Part shown: piece by piece, positions 1-12,776 of the stretch
Layout: the number at the start of each line of letters is the position of its first letter
Numbering within the stretch: position 1 is the first letter of the stretch
Assembly: GCA_964059195.1 (NCBI GenBank)
Contig: CAXKWD010000013.1
Location: 24,156,611 to 24,220,610, forward strand
DNA: 64,000 nucleotides
Direction of reading: 5' to 3'
Source of the DNA: Ectobius pallidus
Lineage: Eukaryota; Arthropoda; Insecta; Blattodea; Ectobiidae
Made by a program: the position numbers and the translations under genes
The notes under the pieces: generated by a model
Told to the model about the DNA's origin: nothing
What the model saw: the letters and a program-made list of their open reading frames with translations, nothing else
The model's database searches: none

Positions 1-1674
1 TTTAGTATATTTAAGTTATAGTTTTATAATTGTTATTATAATTTATAGTTTAATATAACTATCGTAATATACAAGTTTATACATAATTATATCACTTACC
101 ATAGTAATCATATTAATTTTATTATTATCGAAGCAAGAAACACTCATGTGTTCTTAAGTTGGAGTAATCCTATTGACTGAAGAGAAAACTGCGAAATATA
201 AAATACTTTTGTTAAAATTAGTTTATGAAAATTATGTATATTATGAAATACTATGAAAATATGAATATTTTGTTGTGGCTAATTCATTCATATTCTCCAA
301 GTGGAGGTTTCGGTACCTAGACAAATTTGTTTTCGTTTATATTAGGCTAACACTTAGATGATAACAATTCAAACAGAGTTATATGTTGTGTTATGGCACA
401 ACAGACCGCGTTATCTATTTCCCACAATTTATTTATTCAAGTCTAGCGATTTTAAAACACTTCCAGTAATGACTGTCGGAGATAAATTTCGAACTGCAAA
501 ATACTAAACGGTCTAGCAATGTCAGCTCTTCTGATTGCAAATTACCTTTAACTTAACTTTTTGCGAGCAGTCTAATTGTGAAAATAACAGCGAATGATTA
601 CAACTACACCACGCTAGTTGGCGGGGAACTGTCTAGCGCGGCAGTGGTCACGAGATGGAGCCAATATTCAAAAGGAGAAAATCCCTACTCCAATCTTATA
701 TTGCTATAAATCTACATGAGAGACTTGTAAATAACTTTATCATTAATAGCACTAAAGAATAAGCAATATTCGAAATGCCTTTACATCAAAATATATCATT
801 TGATAAGAAATTACGGGAACCTAGTACCAACAACATACCTTCAACTTTCGCTTGTGAGCCAATGATACCAACAAAATAATTTATAACTACTTTATTCCTG
901 GAAAAAGCATATAGGCTTGCTGGAAGTGGTTACAAGGCGCAGCGGCAGCCCCGGAAAGCGCAAAATAAGAAGACAGTTGTGGTTACATGAAAGTACCACC
1001 TCCCCGTAAAGAGAATACCATTAGTGGTTACAATCGATATACAGCGCTCTTCAAAGAGTCGAGCATTTCGACTTTGGTCTACTTGTAGTAAGTTGGCCGA
1101 CTTTATACATTTTAAATAAAGGATGATAGGCCTATGCCTGATATTATAACACTATAGGACAGAATCGTTCGTGGCTTTCTGAGCATTCAAATGAACCTGA
1201 AATCTACCCGATATTCTTTTTTTATTGTAAATATAATCAGGGTCCTGCAAAGAGCCGGAAGCTCGCTAACCAAATCTTAGTTCCAGAGTGGCTACGATGT
1301 TCCTGACAGCTGTAATTTAAGACTCAGTCCAGCCTAAGAACAGTAAATCTTATTGTTGAAATGCATTAAAATCCAAGAGTCCACAGCAATAGAAGAAATA
1401 TATACGCTGCGTCATGTAAAATGCATCTTCGCCAAGAAACTCTCTCTCTAGTGGAAGAGGGACATATGAGATATCCAGTTTGCGGTATAGCAAACTTCGA
1501 AATGGACTGCAGCTGCAAGTAAACAGTATGAGCTGCACGTAATTTTGTCGAGTAATGAACTGAAACATTTACTCTTCGTAAAAGCGGTTCAAATATTCAT
1601 TACACACAAATAACATAATAAATTCCTCTGAAAATTACTATGTAACTGCTTTCAGTAGTAGTTTAAAAAAGTAA
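1..1674. other. AT-rich intergenic DNA, no gene seen
   Basis: Both strands hold only short open frames without splice context or recognisable domains. One TAGGCCTA palindrome lies at 1127-1134. I see no terminal repeats or tRNA-like boxes here. Confidence 0.5.
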
Positions 1675-1682
1675 CATATAAC

Positions 1683-2457
1683 ATAGGACCCGGATTTGTA
1701 AGCTTTAATAAAAGGTATTTTAGCCTTTTATTTTCTTGGAATAGGCCTTTTTAGGCTTTACACAAACGATTTTAGAGGTTTTAATAAAACATTTAATGAA
1801 CACTAATATTAACACCGAAAACTGAATTATAATTTTGACACATTTATTTTTTCTTTAACTATTCCTTATATCGGAACTCGAAAAATAGCATAAGAATTTA
1901 GATATTTACCCCTTAAATATACAATTATTCAATACATCAATAAATTCATTTCCGATCTACAAAAATAGATTGGAGTGTCACGAATTTGTTCCTTTAATAC
2001 ACTTCTCTGTCGTCGGTCGACAATGGATTAGTTGCAGATTTCCAAGTATTGCAGACGGCTCAAGTTTAATTTCCTGCGACGGCAAGGCGGAACATTTTCG
2101 AGTTAAAAAGGCAAGTGACAAAGCGACATATACGTTGTTAATTTCAGTGCGTTGTATAAATCAATTTTTAGTATGTATTTTCTTAAAATGCACAAATTCA
2201 CATATTTATTTTCCTTTGCATTAATTGGAAAATCTATTTAAAAATCGTGTTTTTCTGCAAAAATTCCTCTTTAGCCCCTAGTTTTTCAGAAAAAGTCCTC
2301 CTTAGCCTCTTTTAGGCCTTTCATACCGATTTAGTCCTTTTTAGGATCTATAAAATACATTTATTCGGAAGCAAGGAGCATACAACGGAAAAATACGTTA
2401 AAATGTTCTAATTAGGAAGCTGGGAAAAAAAGTTAAAACCTTCAAATCCGGGCCCTA
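1683..2457. mobile_element. Non-autonomous hAT-type element (MITE), TAGGRCCCGGATTTG ends
   Basis: The two ends are inverted copies of a terminal repeat (left TAGGACCCGGATTTG, right end the reverse complement of TAGGGCCCGGATTTG). The flanks carry a perfect 8-bp duplication, CATATAAC, at 1675-1682 and 2458-2465. An 8-bp duplication with A at position 7 is the hAT hallmark. The 775-bp interior is AT-rich, with repeated TTTAGGCCTTTT-like motifs near both ends, and has no transposase. An extra A precedes the left terminus. It needs a hAT transposase supplied in trans. The 84-codon open frame inside it (1970-2224) has no recognisable domain. Confidence 0.8.
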
Positions 2458-2465
2458 CATATAAC

Positions 2466-4799
2466 CATGTTACCAAGGTTAGTGTTAGACAATATTGAAG
2501 AATTAATGTTCTTTGGTCTTCCTCATAGTATATGTTAATAACTATTTAGCCACAACCAATTACTTTTATGGGATGCCAATAGTAATATATATATAAAATT
2601 AGATATTTAACTTATATATATACTGTTTTATTGATAGGCTCTTCTGTTCCTTACGTTTGGTAGGGGATCCATCGCTCTCTAGCTTGTGGAAATTTTCATA
2701 GATAATCTTGTTCAAATGTCGTTCAAACGGAGAAAACCTCCGAAAGAGAAGTCATCGCCGAAAGGAGGAGGAAGAAGAAGAGATGGACCTACATTAAACA
2801 TTCTTTGTATGATCAATAAATATGTAAAACATTCAGTATGGACATTTTATTGTTAAAAGTCTTAATATTACAAAACCATGTAACATGATATTCTTATATA
2901 TTGAAGATGTAAAATAGAATAACGTTTTACCTGAAATAATCTTTTGAAAAGCATTTTACATGTGTATTTACAATGAATTTCTTTGCAATAAACCGATGCA
3001 TAAGTAAAAATCACACATTTCATACATAAATACCTTTATAACTTCTAAACCATTGATCGTATAAATTTGTTTCTTGTTTTATACGATTCAGCGTAAAAAT
3101 TACAGAGAAAACTATACCCCACTTGCCTAGATGGCTGAGTATGAAGTCACGCCCTCCCCCATTTCACCCCTTCACCAAGAAAAGGCGGAGAGCGTAGACT
3201 ACAGTAAGAAATGAGAGTATATTAAGTAACCGTGCTCATGATGATAATTACATAATAGTAATAATAATTATACTAATACTAAAGACGATAATTACGTGAC
3301 TATTTCTCGTAGGATTACTTTAACTCAGTTTAATTTTATTTTAATTATACAGTTCACAGGCCGCGATTTGGTCAGCCCTGATCTGAACGTTTCAATTAAC
3401 AATAGGTGTATCTCACCCATCTCTGTGATATGGAAAAAGTTACTCTGTTAGACTAATTGCTGTAGAATTCACAAATGAGTTGATTTCAAAACCACCACAA
3501 CGATTTCTCAGAATAGGTGGTGAACCGTATCCTGGAAGCAGTCAACTGGAATTGCTTCTCTGATTCTCTGTCAGAAGCGTACATGCTCTACATTTGTTGC
3601 ATTCACACAGTCTAATAAGAATATCTGGATATACTGTTTTAAAAATATTTTCGCATGGAATCTCCTGCCATCCTGTTGAAAACTCAAACGTTTTAGAGAA
3701 CATTTTGTAAAATAATTCGTGTATTCTGAAAAAGGAAAAAATTGTGAAAGAGGTCAGTTGAGTGTGTTATATTCAGGGATAATCTATTGAAAGGAGCAAA
3801 ATACAATATAAATTTAGTAAAGAACGTGCAGCTCTAGGGAGAAATCAGCTATTTAGAGCAGGATAAGATGGAAAAATCCTCCTTATCCTTTCCCTCACGA
3901 ATATACAAAATTTTTTCCCGTTTCTGGTCCCTTGCCTTTAACATGAGTAAAACATGCATTGAAACCGGTAGGCTTTCATTTCCAACGAATAAGTTACCCT
4001 TGAAATTTACCGTTTTGTTAAGGTTGTTTGGTCTAATGGTTATTCAGCGACGGAGTGTATTGCAACATAGGGATAAGACCGTCGCCGGTGTTCCAGGATT
4101 TGGTACCGCAGGAGTTCTTTGACATCCCTGTAAAACTACAGACATGGGCCTGTCACATTTATGCATACATACTCTGGAGCGGGACCGACTCCGTGACCTT
4201 GGTCATAGAAAGCCAGCACTATACAGCTTGCGCCACCCAGGCTGACTTTTTTGTTAAGAAACATTTATTGAACTGAATAAACCACTGTCAGGGAACTTTT
4301 GTGCCTGAAGGTGAGGTTTACCTCGGATTACAGCATCTAATTTTGTCTGCCACAATAATTGGGCTTTGATAGGCGTCAGATGGACTATTCCTTAATTCTT
4401 TATCAAATGTACCAAAGAATTTAAAATTTCAGCACTCACTGTTAAAATATTTTGGTATTAAAACGCTAGTTAGCGTAGATATTCTACATAACCATTTGTA
4501 ATACCAATTAATTAAAAATACAAGTAGGACTAATAAATAAAATAAACTAGGTATCAATTAATGCGGAAATTTGTAGTTTAACGCGTTTAGGGTATTCATG
4601 TATTTTCGGCCTTCCGCCGTAAGGCTAGATGTAGCTTCGTAGTACCCGAACAGCTGTTAAGGCCGATTGGTTATGAATTGACACGGGTTAACTCGCGAAA
4701 CATGACACAGTTTTCAAGAAATAACTGAGAATTTTAAATCATCTTTATGTTGCGTAATACAAGATTTAATCGCAGTTATTTGTACATATATAAAAAATG
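2466..4799. other. Intergenic DNA, no gene supported
   Basis: The stretch holds short AT microsatellites near 2590-2625 and scattered short frames. A 46-codon basic frame at 2716-2856 with a following AATAAA was weighed and not accepted. No terminal inverted repeats or SINE boxes were found. Confidence 0.4.
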
Positions 4800-5296
4800 G
4801 AATTATGGAATTTTAAAGAAAATGACTTAATAATTTCAAAGAATGACCTAAAAACTCATATTTTATTTATAAAAATTATTATTGTGCACACAAAGGTATA
4901 GACTAATTTGTACATAATTCTAAAAACTGTAAATGTAGAAAGGATATCGTTAGTCTAAAAACTTTGTTCTTGAATGGAATATTTGAGAGTAAAAATAAGA
5001 AAATTGTTTTTAAAGTAGATTCTACAACAATGTTGCATTATAGTAACCTAGTCATATATTTAACGTAAATGCATAAAAATGACAAAATAAGGAAGAAAAT
5101 GACACAAAAATGACAAAATAATGACCTAAAAGTGAAATAAATGCCCTAAAAATATAAAATTGCATAAAATGACAAAAAATGACCTAATAAAAATGCATTT
5201 CTATAATCTAGAGGTCATGATTAGGATTTATCTACAAGTTGGCAATATCTAGGCAGCATCAATAAAAAGATGACATGTCATTAGAATCCGGGCCCT
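4800..5296. mobile_element. Right part of a hAT-like MITE related to the AGGTCA-rich families
   Basis: The right end (about 5280-5296) reads AGAATCCGGGCCCTG, the reverse complement of a CAGGGCCCGGATTCT terminus shared in pattern with the elements at 1.7, 46.9, 52.5 and 63.1 kb. The interior repeats ATGACCTAA and AATGACAAAA many times. I could not find the matching left terminus or a target duplication, so the left boundary is approximate and the copy is probably truncated or diverged. Confidence 0.5.
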
Positions 5297-6438
5297 GGTC
5301 ATTACTAATTAGCACGTGAATCAGGGAGAAAAACTAAAATAACCTTAGAAGCGTTAAATTCATTTCCTCAAAATTGTCTGTTCTATGCGCTGTACTGACT
5401 ATTACTGTCCAAGGTAACTGCAGGGGAACCTAAACATACTGAGATGAAATAATGACTTAACTCTATGTCTACTGCTATAAGAAAGCCTGTTGAAGCCGAA
5501 TTTATGTTTTTACCGCACAAGAATGGGATAGTAACTAACTTTTGTACGTCTGCGAAAATAAACAAACCATAAAATTTGAACGAGTTAAGTAGAAGGAGCA
5601 CTTAAGCCATGAAAGGATAAGAAAATGAGGAAAAGAAAAGGGAGATTCAGATGTAATGACGGATTGAGGGACGTGTCGAGAGAAAGCGTTTTCGTGTTGG
5701 GTGCAGTGACCAGTACTCGGGGGACCTCGTGACCCCAGCGTGACACCCTGACATCACATCCAGCCCGAAAAGCCTTATTGGAAAGACTTACTCGCATACA
5801 CACTACTAGTTCTGCCAATATCGGAGTCATGCATCCTTGTTGGATAGAACTCCCATAATAAAGACTGTACCGTCGTAAGTGCAAACCAATTAAAATACGT
5901 GTTCGCCATGAGAGGCACTTAATTTCTAATGTCCATATCTTTATCAAGTTAACACCTAACACCAAAGTGCGTTCTAAAGCCACGTAATCCACTAATATCG
6001 AAGGCCGGCCGACAGAAGGCCATAAATATTTTGAACCGGAGGATGCCTAAGACAATAAGATTGTATATGTTGGGACTTCAGCCTGTTTCCTGGGCAATGA
6101 ACTTGCTTTACAGTCAACAGAATTTCGTTCGCAAGCAATCACGACGCATTCCATAATTTTTTTTTAACCCCGTTCTACTTCACTAAGGGTCAAACAATGA
6201 CTTAATACTAAAAGGACTGCCGATGGTTGAACTGGCTATAGAACGTACAAGGCCGATAAATGATATGACTTTAAACAAGGAAACCGGTCTAGCGGACTGT
6301 CTGCCTAGTGCTGCTGGCCCTCCCACTACAGTCACGTGAGTACCGAAAACTACCAAGGCTCATTTTTTAGGTTGTAGATCTATAGTAAGAAGTTAGTTGA
6401 GAAAAAAATGTAAAATATTTTGAAATGCCTGAATTTCA
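5297..6438. other. Intergenic DNA, no gene supported
   Basis: A 135-codon open frame on the minus strand at 5585-5992 is the longest here; it has no recognisable domain, signal peptide or splice context. Nothing else is identifiable. Confidence 0.4.
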
Positions 6439-6882
6439 CTATTTTTGCTTTTCTTTTCCAGTATTGCCGTTCTTCACGTACACCTTCATCCGCTGGATGA
6501 TTACAGTCATACTACCTGATTTCTCTGTGCTTACTTCTGTAGTCTTGTAGCCGAGTATATGTACCTCCCTGTAGCTCAAAATCTTGCAAGCTCTTTCAGT
6601 GACACTAATCAACATTAACTCGACGCCTGAAGGAAGCCGTACACGATTTATCTATACACATCCGTTAAATTATGTAATTGCTCCATTGTATTTGGGGATT
6701 GCAAATACTGCAATATGTCTGGTGTAAGTAATCTTATTATCCTGCGCTAGCATAACGTGCAAACCCTTCCGCTTCACTCCGCCTGCAGATAGCAATCCTA
6801 TCTCGCAAAGACGAATAGTTATCGGAAACAATATGGTGGATTGTGGAACTTTGACGTCAATGCCGGCTCCGTGTACAATAAA
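6439..6882 (-). pseudogene. Unrecognised protein-like frame interrupted by two stops
   Basis: One minus-strand frame runs about 148 codons from near 6882 to a TAG at 6439-6441 and is broken by only two stops (TAA at 6670-6672, TAG at 6652-6654) that lie six codons apart. The composition looks like a folded protein on both sides of the stops (for example IDVKVPQSTILFPITIR before and RLPSGVELMLISVTERACK after). I do not recognise the family. There is no ATG at the upstream edge; the frame opens after a TAA at 6892-6894. It could be a decayed retrocopy, an endogenous viral fragment, or chance. Confidence 0.22.
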
Positions 6883-7183
6883 CAATATAAATTAGTATAA
6901 ACCAAGCGTGCACAGAAACGGTCATTTCCAAGCTAGAGTTACAAGAGATGCAATTGACTTCAAACCGCCCTTCATTGAACATTCCGGTAAGAAAGGATAG
7001 AAGCATACCTCAACAGGAACATTAAGAATTTCAGAATAAAATAATCGCTGTTTGTTAAAAGGGCGTAAATCCAAAATTATAAATTTTACAGCAGAAGCAA
7101 AGAGTGTTTTCCAGCAATGCTGTTTAAGTTAAGTTGAAACTTTATTATTTGGTATTTTTTAGGAGGTGATAAAAGGAAATATT

Positions 7184-7497
7184 ACCGATGGCGTGGTCTT
7201 GTGGTTAGCGTCGCTGACTACGGATCCGTCGGCCCGGGTTCGATCCCCGGTACCTCCTCGGATTTTTCTGAGGTAGGGAGGTAGGGGTCCACTCAGCCTC
7301 GTTATTCAAATTGAGGAGATAATTGATAGTGAAGTAGCGGCTCCGTTCATGGAAACCATCATTAACGGCCGTGGGTGTCGGCATGCTGACCACATGACCC
7401 CCAATCCTTCCGTCTGCCTATGGTAGATGACGCAGCGGTCGGGTGGTAGGTCTTGTCCCTTCTGGGATGTTAGCGCCACGGAGTTAGTTAGTTTATA
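7184..7497 (+). mobile_element. tRNA-derived SINE, family A, full-length copy
   Basis: The head (7190-7256) is tRNA-like, with a B box GGTTCGATCCCCGG and an A box-like TGGTCTTGTGGTTAGCG. A conserved body follows (ends CGCCACGGAGTTAGTTAG). A target duplication GATAAA(A)GGAAATATT flanks it at 7168-7183 and 7498-7512, so this is a true retroposition. It would be transcribed by RNA polymerase III from the internal boxes and mobilised by a LINE reverse transcriptase. Other family-A copies are at 12.8, 16.0, 49.6 and 59.2 kb. Confidence 0.9.
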
Positions 7498-7512
7498 GAT
7501 AAAGGAAATATT

Positions 7513-8214
7513 GGTAAGATTGAACCAGATGTGATTTTTTTTATTTCGACTCATTCTAGTATTTCATTGGTACAAATCGAAAGAAAAACGTATTATCTAA
7601 ATAATCAGAGTAATGATAATTCTGTTTTAATTATTTCCTAGGCACTTCTTTTGCTAATTTCACGTATTTTAAAAGCAATAATATTTTGCTCACTTGACAT
7701 AATACAATCCAGACTTGAAAATCCTACACTGATACAGTACATTTATTTTTAAAACTTTGTGACCTAGTTTTCAGAGATTACAGCATATCGGTATGCCTGA
7801 CATAATGTGTTTGGATGTGAAGTCCAGGCTCCGGTCCCTGTATCGAGCTTTATCAGAATGACCCCACGTCACATAAATTGCATTTCAAATAAATTGAAAG
7901 AATTCGCTCTATGTCGGCATACCGTGCACTACCAGATGGGACGCACCGGAAGTGTTTATATGTATATCCCTGCTATTGTCTTTCATACATCACACGTTAA
8001 TTAAACCGCGCATGAGCAGTGTAACACAACACAGCTGTAAATAAGATAACAGTGGCGTGATGTAACGTACAACAAGGTTATCACTCCTAACTTATCCACC
8101 TTCCCTGGTAGCCTATCTAAATTTAAGGCAATGCGTCTGCCGAATACACTGTATAGCCTATTGGAATAATTGTTGGTTTTATGCTTCAAAGCTGGTTTTT
8201 TTTTTTTTTGCATA
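7513..8214. other. Intergenic DNA, no gene seen
   Basis: AT-rich sequence with short frames only; it ends in a short T tract near 8198-8210 just before the next hAT element. Confidence 0.4.
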
Positions 8215-8222
8215 ATAATTAC

Positions 8223-8972
8223 CAGGGCTAGGATTTATATGTAATAAAAATGGTTAAATATATAAATAATATGGGCTAAAAATTATCAAAGTATGGAGTA
8301 AACTGTGGACAATTTTTTTAATTGCGCAAAATAATATAAAAAACACCTTAATATCATCAACGTTGCAAAGTTTTAAATAAAAGATTTATGCCTTAAACAT
8401 GAAAGCCACAGAAAAGGATAGAGTACATGCCTTACAACAATTTAAAGGAGAGCCACAAAACACAATCATATCATATCATCTTACGTACATAATTCGGATT
8501 CTTTTAGCTGTTACTACAATTCGTAGAGCACATCTTAATATTTTAAGGCTGTGGGTTAAATTTTCATTAATCAAAAAGTGCGGATACTTATCGACTCAAT
8601 CTCGTATTCAAGTTCCTTCTTACTTAATATGACATATAAGATTAAGAATAAAAATGATGAGAAATTAAAATCTCTGTAATGGATGTGACAAAACTTTTGT
8701 AACGGGTATGACTTAAAATTTATTATAGACTTGAAACTGTATTTTCAAAAGGAAAATATTTTAATTTCAAAATGTTAACACAGAAGATGCATGGGAGGCA
8801 TTTGACATGAGTATTTTATTCTCATGCTTTTGAAATTTAGATGTTAACTGATTTTTAATTTTCAACCTCTATGTCCACATTTTCAATTGTCCCAATTCGT
8901 AAAGATATATCAAAATATTAACTTTAACTAATTTAAAAACAAATAAGCATTTTTATATAAATTTTAGCCCTG
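8223..8972. mobile_element. Non-autonomous hAT-type MITE, CAGGGCTA ends
   Basis: The left end reads CAGGGCTAGGATTTATAT and the right end is the inverse of CAGGGCTAAAATTTATAT. The flanks ATAATTAC (8215-8222) and ATAAATAC (8973-8980) match at 7 of 8 positions, the size and A7 pattern expected for hAT. The interior is AT-rich and non-coding. The terminus resembles those of the families at 1.7 and 63.1 kb. Confidence 0.7.
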
Positions 8973-9449
8973 ATAAATACATACGTCCACCGCTGTGGCG
9001 TAGGGCTATGATACTTGAGATTCACCTAAGAATTATGATGGCGTACCATTGGTTATGTTGTAACTTTTTGAAGGACTTTTTAAAGTTAATCTCACTTAAT
9101 AGGTTTAATATTACGTTTTAAAATATTACAACAACAAAATGATACGAATTTGGACCAGACATTGATTAGGAAAGTGTAATAGAAACCAGAAAAAATCCTG
9201 AGTAGCTGAGTAACAATCGGGTGGTCCTTAAACTGAAACTATTTGTATGATATTTGAATAGTAACATATATTTTCGTGGCCATTCGAATGGCATATTACT
9301 AATTTAATATTATGGTATTATTATGAAATATCCTGGTTTAAAGCCTTAATTCATCACAATATGCTAAGGCTAGAAAACGAGGCTGAAAACGAGAACTTGT
9401 TAACCGTCTAGGATTATTTTATTTTTAACTAGCAAGTTAATGGAAAATA

Positions 9450-9770
9450 AGTAAAGTAAAGTAAAGTAAAGTAAAGTGTTCCCTATTACAGGCCATGGAG
9501 GCCCAGAGGGTTCTAGGAGGATGAGGCTCCCAGATTTTTAGACAATCGGCACGTGAAGGTGGTAAGGTTGTCAGCCTTACGCACCGGCCGCATTTGCCCC
9601 AGGAATACTCCCGGTACTCATTTATGTTAAAGGCTGAGTCGACCGCAGGGCCATGGTGCCACCAGATGGATTAGGCCAATTGAAAAACTCCATTGACCTC
9701 ATCGGGGATCGAACCCGCGACCTTCCGGTTTGTAGCGCAGCGCCTTAACCACTACGCTACGGCGTACCCC
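9450..9770 (-). mobile_element. tRNA-derived SINE, family B, full-length copy
   Basis: On the minus strand the element starts with a tRNA-like head (9700-9770) carrying the inverse of a GGTTCGATCCCCG B box, continues through a body with AGGCCATGG and GTCGACTC blocks, and ends in a (CTTTA)n tail. A perfect duplication TAATGGAAAATA flanks it at 9438-9449 and 9771-9782. Other copies lie at 10.7, 22.7 and 32.5 kb. Confidence 0.92.
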
Positions 9771-10436
9771 TAATGGAAAATATTTATGTAAATTTATTAG
9801 CTCCCTATTCAGCCTTGTATATTAACGTTCTAAATGTTGTAAATATTGTTTCGACGTACGACAATATGTGTGTGTGTGTGGATTTCATACGACCAACGCA
9901 CCTTGATAATTTGTCGCGTATGCGTACATCAGTTCACTGCTCCTTACTATCCAAAAAATCAAATAAGTTAGTAGAATTATTTTAAGCCACTCCACTTTAT
10001 TTATCTATATTAAGGTTTTATGAATTAAAAAAAAATCGATAAGTTCAATATCATATTTCATGTAACTCGAAATTTTGAAAATTTCAAAATAGTTTATTCC
10101 GTTATCATAACACTTTTCGGAAACACTAGATCGTAATAGTTATTTATGACACAAGTGGTAAAAGGCATATTTTGTTTTATGAGTAGGCATGGTTTCGAAA
10201 CGAACCCGTAAGGGTGCATGTTATAATCCTGTGAGCAAAACCAAATCATTTTACCACGTGTTATATTATACACTATTATTAGACAGCAGTTAATATTTGT
10301 AAAATAATAATAAATATTATACTTATTCTAATGAATTACGTACAGTGGAGACACACTAGAGCCTCGAGCTGTCTCGCCATCTACTGCCACATATACACAT
10401 GCACATGCGCAGACAGAGGCTATTGATAGGTTGACA

Positions 10437-10478
10437 AACAGAGGCCGTATTGCCTTAACTCTGCCAGGTTAAATAAAC

Positions 10479-10524
<46 letters not shown>

Positions 10525-10525
10525 T
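10437..10525 (+). mobile_element. 5'-truncated LINE 3' end with (ATT)n tail
   Basis: A short fragment reads AGGCCGTATTGCCTTAACTC then CTGCCAGGTTAAATAAACC and runs into (ATT)n at 10480-10522. A close relative of the final block (CCAGGTTGAATAAACTATT) lies near 60832-60850. Such ends are typical of heavily 5'-truncated non-LTR retrotransposons. Translated as an asparagine- or isoleucine-rich frame it is spurious. Confidence 0.6.
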
Positions 10526-10712
10526 ATTGTTTTGGTGCACGGTTTCCAAGAACGACAGCGCTTTTCAACCACTAAGTCTGACGATTTTTGCGACCACCGG
10601 GAATAGTTTAACACTTGAAAAGGCGTAATAAATCTTAACATTAATCAAGTTTTAACAAACTGAGTCTATTTAATAATCATCATATAAATATTATTAACTA
10701 ATATAGCATTTT

Positions 10713-11018
10713 GGGGTACGCCGTAGCGTAGTGGTCGAGGCGCTACGCTACAGACCGGAAGGTCGCGGGTTCGATTCCCGATGAGGTCGTTGGAGTTTTT
10801 CAATTGGCCTAATCCTTCTGGTGGCACTATGACCCTGGGGTCGACTCAGCCTCTAACAGAAATGAGTACCAGGAGCAATCCTGGGGGTAAAGGCGGCCGG
10901 TGCGTAAGGCTGACAACCTTACCACCTTCAAGTGCCGAATGTCCAAAATCTAGGAGCCTCAACCTCCTGATACCCTCTGGGCCTCCATGGCCTGTATAGG
11001 GATCACTTTACCTTTAAA
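10713..11018 (+). mobile_element. tRNA-derived SINE, family B, full-length copy
   Basis: The tRNA-like head is at 10713-10790 (A box-like TAGCGTAGTGGTCGAGG, B box GGGTTCGATTCCCG). The body ends CCTGTATAGGGATCACTTTA. Flanks ATATAGCATTTT (10701-10712) and ATAGAGCATTTT (11019-11030) form the target duplication with one mismatch. It is inserted in dispersed repeat copy 1. Confidence 0.92.
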
Positions 11019-11655
11019 ATAGAGCATTTTACAAGTGATTGAAACCTAAGTTTGTTACAACAGAGTTTTGTTCGTTTACACTATAATATGCTTATTACAT
11101 GTGACGTACGGGTATCTTAATAGCATACTTTAAAGGACAGAATTTCATTATAGCACTGTTCTTGTTATTCCAACTATCGATTAATATCGATACAATCTTC
11201 TCAAGTCTTCAAAGCAGCAATTCAACCTGCACAGTGAACAACTGTATTTAATATGAATTTATTTCTGTTCACGTAAATGTTAATATTATTATATATTGAG
11301 TTTATTTCCTGTGTATTAAGTGCGTTGTTTTGAGGTCAAAACGCCCAAGAGAAGCTCCTGCTTCCTGCATGCCTTTGTGCCTGCCATCTACCCCAAAAGA
11401 TGAGAAGTTACTATCAGCTGATCTCCGGCATGGAGTCCATCGTTTAGTCAATTCTATTGAAGGTATTCTAATAGCCCAAAACTTATATATTCACTCCTAA
11501 ATTATTATGGTTAGCTAAAACAATCGTATGCATCTTTCCTATAATGGCAATTAAGTCGCTTATATGAAAAGTATGAAACTAATCATGCTCGTTTCATAAA
11601 AATACTTGCATATTAATGAATGGCATTATAGGCTCGTGGTATACACTATTTTAAC

Positions 11656-12086
11656 TAGGGCTGGGTCCTCGATACTTTCGATACTTCGATACTCTCGATA
11701 CTTGCATAGTATCGGCATCGACCGGTACTTCAGAAAACTTGCTCGGTACTTTTTCGATAATTTGGTAGTTCTGAAATTAAGCAATTAAGTGAGAATGCTA
11801 GTATTTTTCAACAAAAACTTGTAAGTGGACTGTTTCAAAAACTAATTTTAGTTTTAATGTAGAGTATAAAAATAATTATAGGCTACTGATGGTATTAAAT
11901 TTTGTCTCATTAAATATGCACACTTAATTAATTTAGTTGGTATTATACAGATCTCTCAACTTTTAATTTTTAATGTACCTATTTATTGAAACTGGAAATG
12001 TTGACGGTTTCGACTATCGAAGTATCGAGGGGAAAATCATGTATCGGTATCGAGTATCGAGAAAATCTGGTATCGACCCATCCCTA
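11656..12086. mobile_element. Non-autonomous hAT MITE with TCGATAC subterminal repeats, copy 1
   Basis: The ends read TAGGGCTGGGTCCTCGATAC and the inverse of TAGGGATGGGTCGATACC. A perfect 8-bp duplication ATTTTAAC is at 11648-11655 and 12087-12094. Both subterminal zones are packed with TCGATAC/GTATCGA units, likely transposase-binding sites by analogy with other hAT elements. There is no transposase. A second copy is at 36,859-37,298. Confidence 0.92.
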
Positions 12087-12776
12087 ATTTTAACGTTAGT
12101 GGGATAACGTGCAGCTTTTATTTCCTGTGTCTTACGTTTGAAGTTCTATTTCTAATTCAAGCTATCTAAAAACAGCTTTATAGAGATAAGGTTTGTATTA
12201 CTCTATTCAAACGTACAGTTGAATAAAGTACGACATCATTTACACTACTCGCAGCACTGAACGACTAATTACGGATTCTGGTGGAATGAGGTAAGGTTTC
12301 AATAAAGCACGGACCGAGACGTGATACTTGCATTCTCACAGCTGTCGAGTTTGTTGCCGGTATGGTGCTCGCTCAATTTGTATTTTAGTCCGCAAGTTTT
12401 GGTCCAGAACAAGAGACTTACAAACTAACTCCTCCTTCCTCAACTCCCTTTGCAAATGTGCTGACGCCGGACATCTATATCATCCACTGAAATTGTATTA
12501 GTCAACCCAAACTCTAGTTAACAACTTGCAGCCAAAGACAAAAGGGCAATATTTTTACTATTTTGCTCGTGAATCAGTGAACAATCCCGTACAAGAATTT
12601 GTGAAACTCCAGCAAATCGCAAATGTCTATCGTCATACTTTCATCTTCTCATTTCTATAATTTTCATTCTATCGCACTGGTAGTTGCTTCATACTTGTAG
12701 CTCTTAGTGATAAAAAAAACAATAATTGAACAGGGCGATTGGGTATAGGATATATATGCTACGTATGAGCATAAAA

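Larger units (their letters stand above)
10040..12240. repeat. Dispersed repeat copy 1, host of three later insertions
   Basis: Blocks of this region match 41,750-42,620 in the same order: ACACTATTNTTAGACAGCAG near 10268, CACATGCGCAG near 10400, GCGCTTTTCAACCAC near 10558, AAACTGAGTCTATTT near 10658, and a TTCTA..TTAATTCAAGC block near 12145. The copy is split by a LINE tail (about 10440-10525), a family-B SINE (10713-11018) and a hAT MITE (11656-12086). The repeat's nature is unknown; I see no open frame conserved between the copies. Outer boundaries are approximate. Confidence 0.55.

Noticed and set aside
2716..2856. 46-codon basic frame with AATAAA downstream
   Set aside because: Low complexity (Lys/Arg/Gly/Glu), no homologue known to me, and AATAAA is common in AT-rich DNA.
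5585..5992. 135-codon minus-strand frame
   Set aside because: No domain, no signal peptide, no splice or ATG context; consistent with chance.
7190..7256. tRNA gene
   Set aside because: The tRNA-like sequence is the head of a SINE with body, tail and target duplication; the same holds for all other tRNA-like stretches with a recognisable body.
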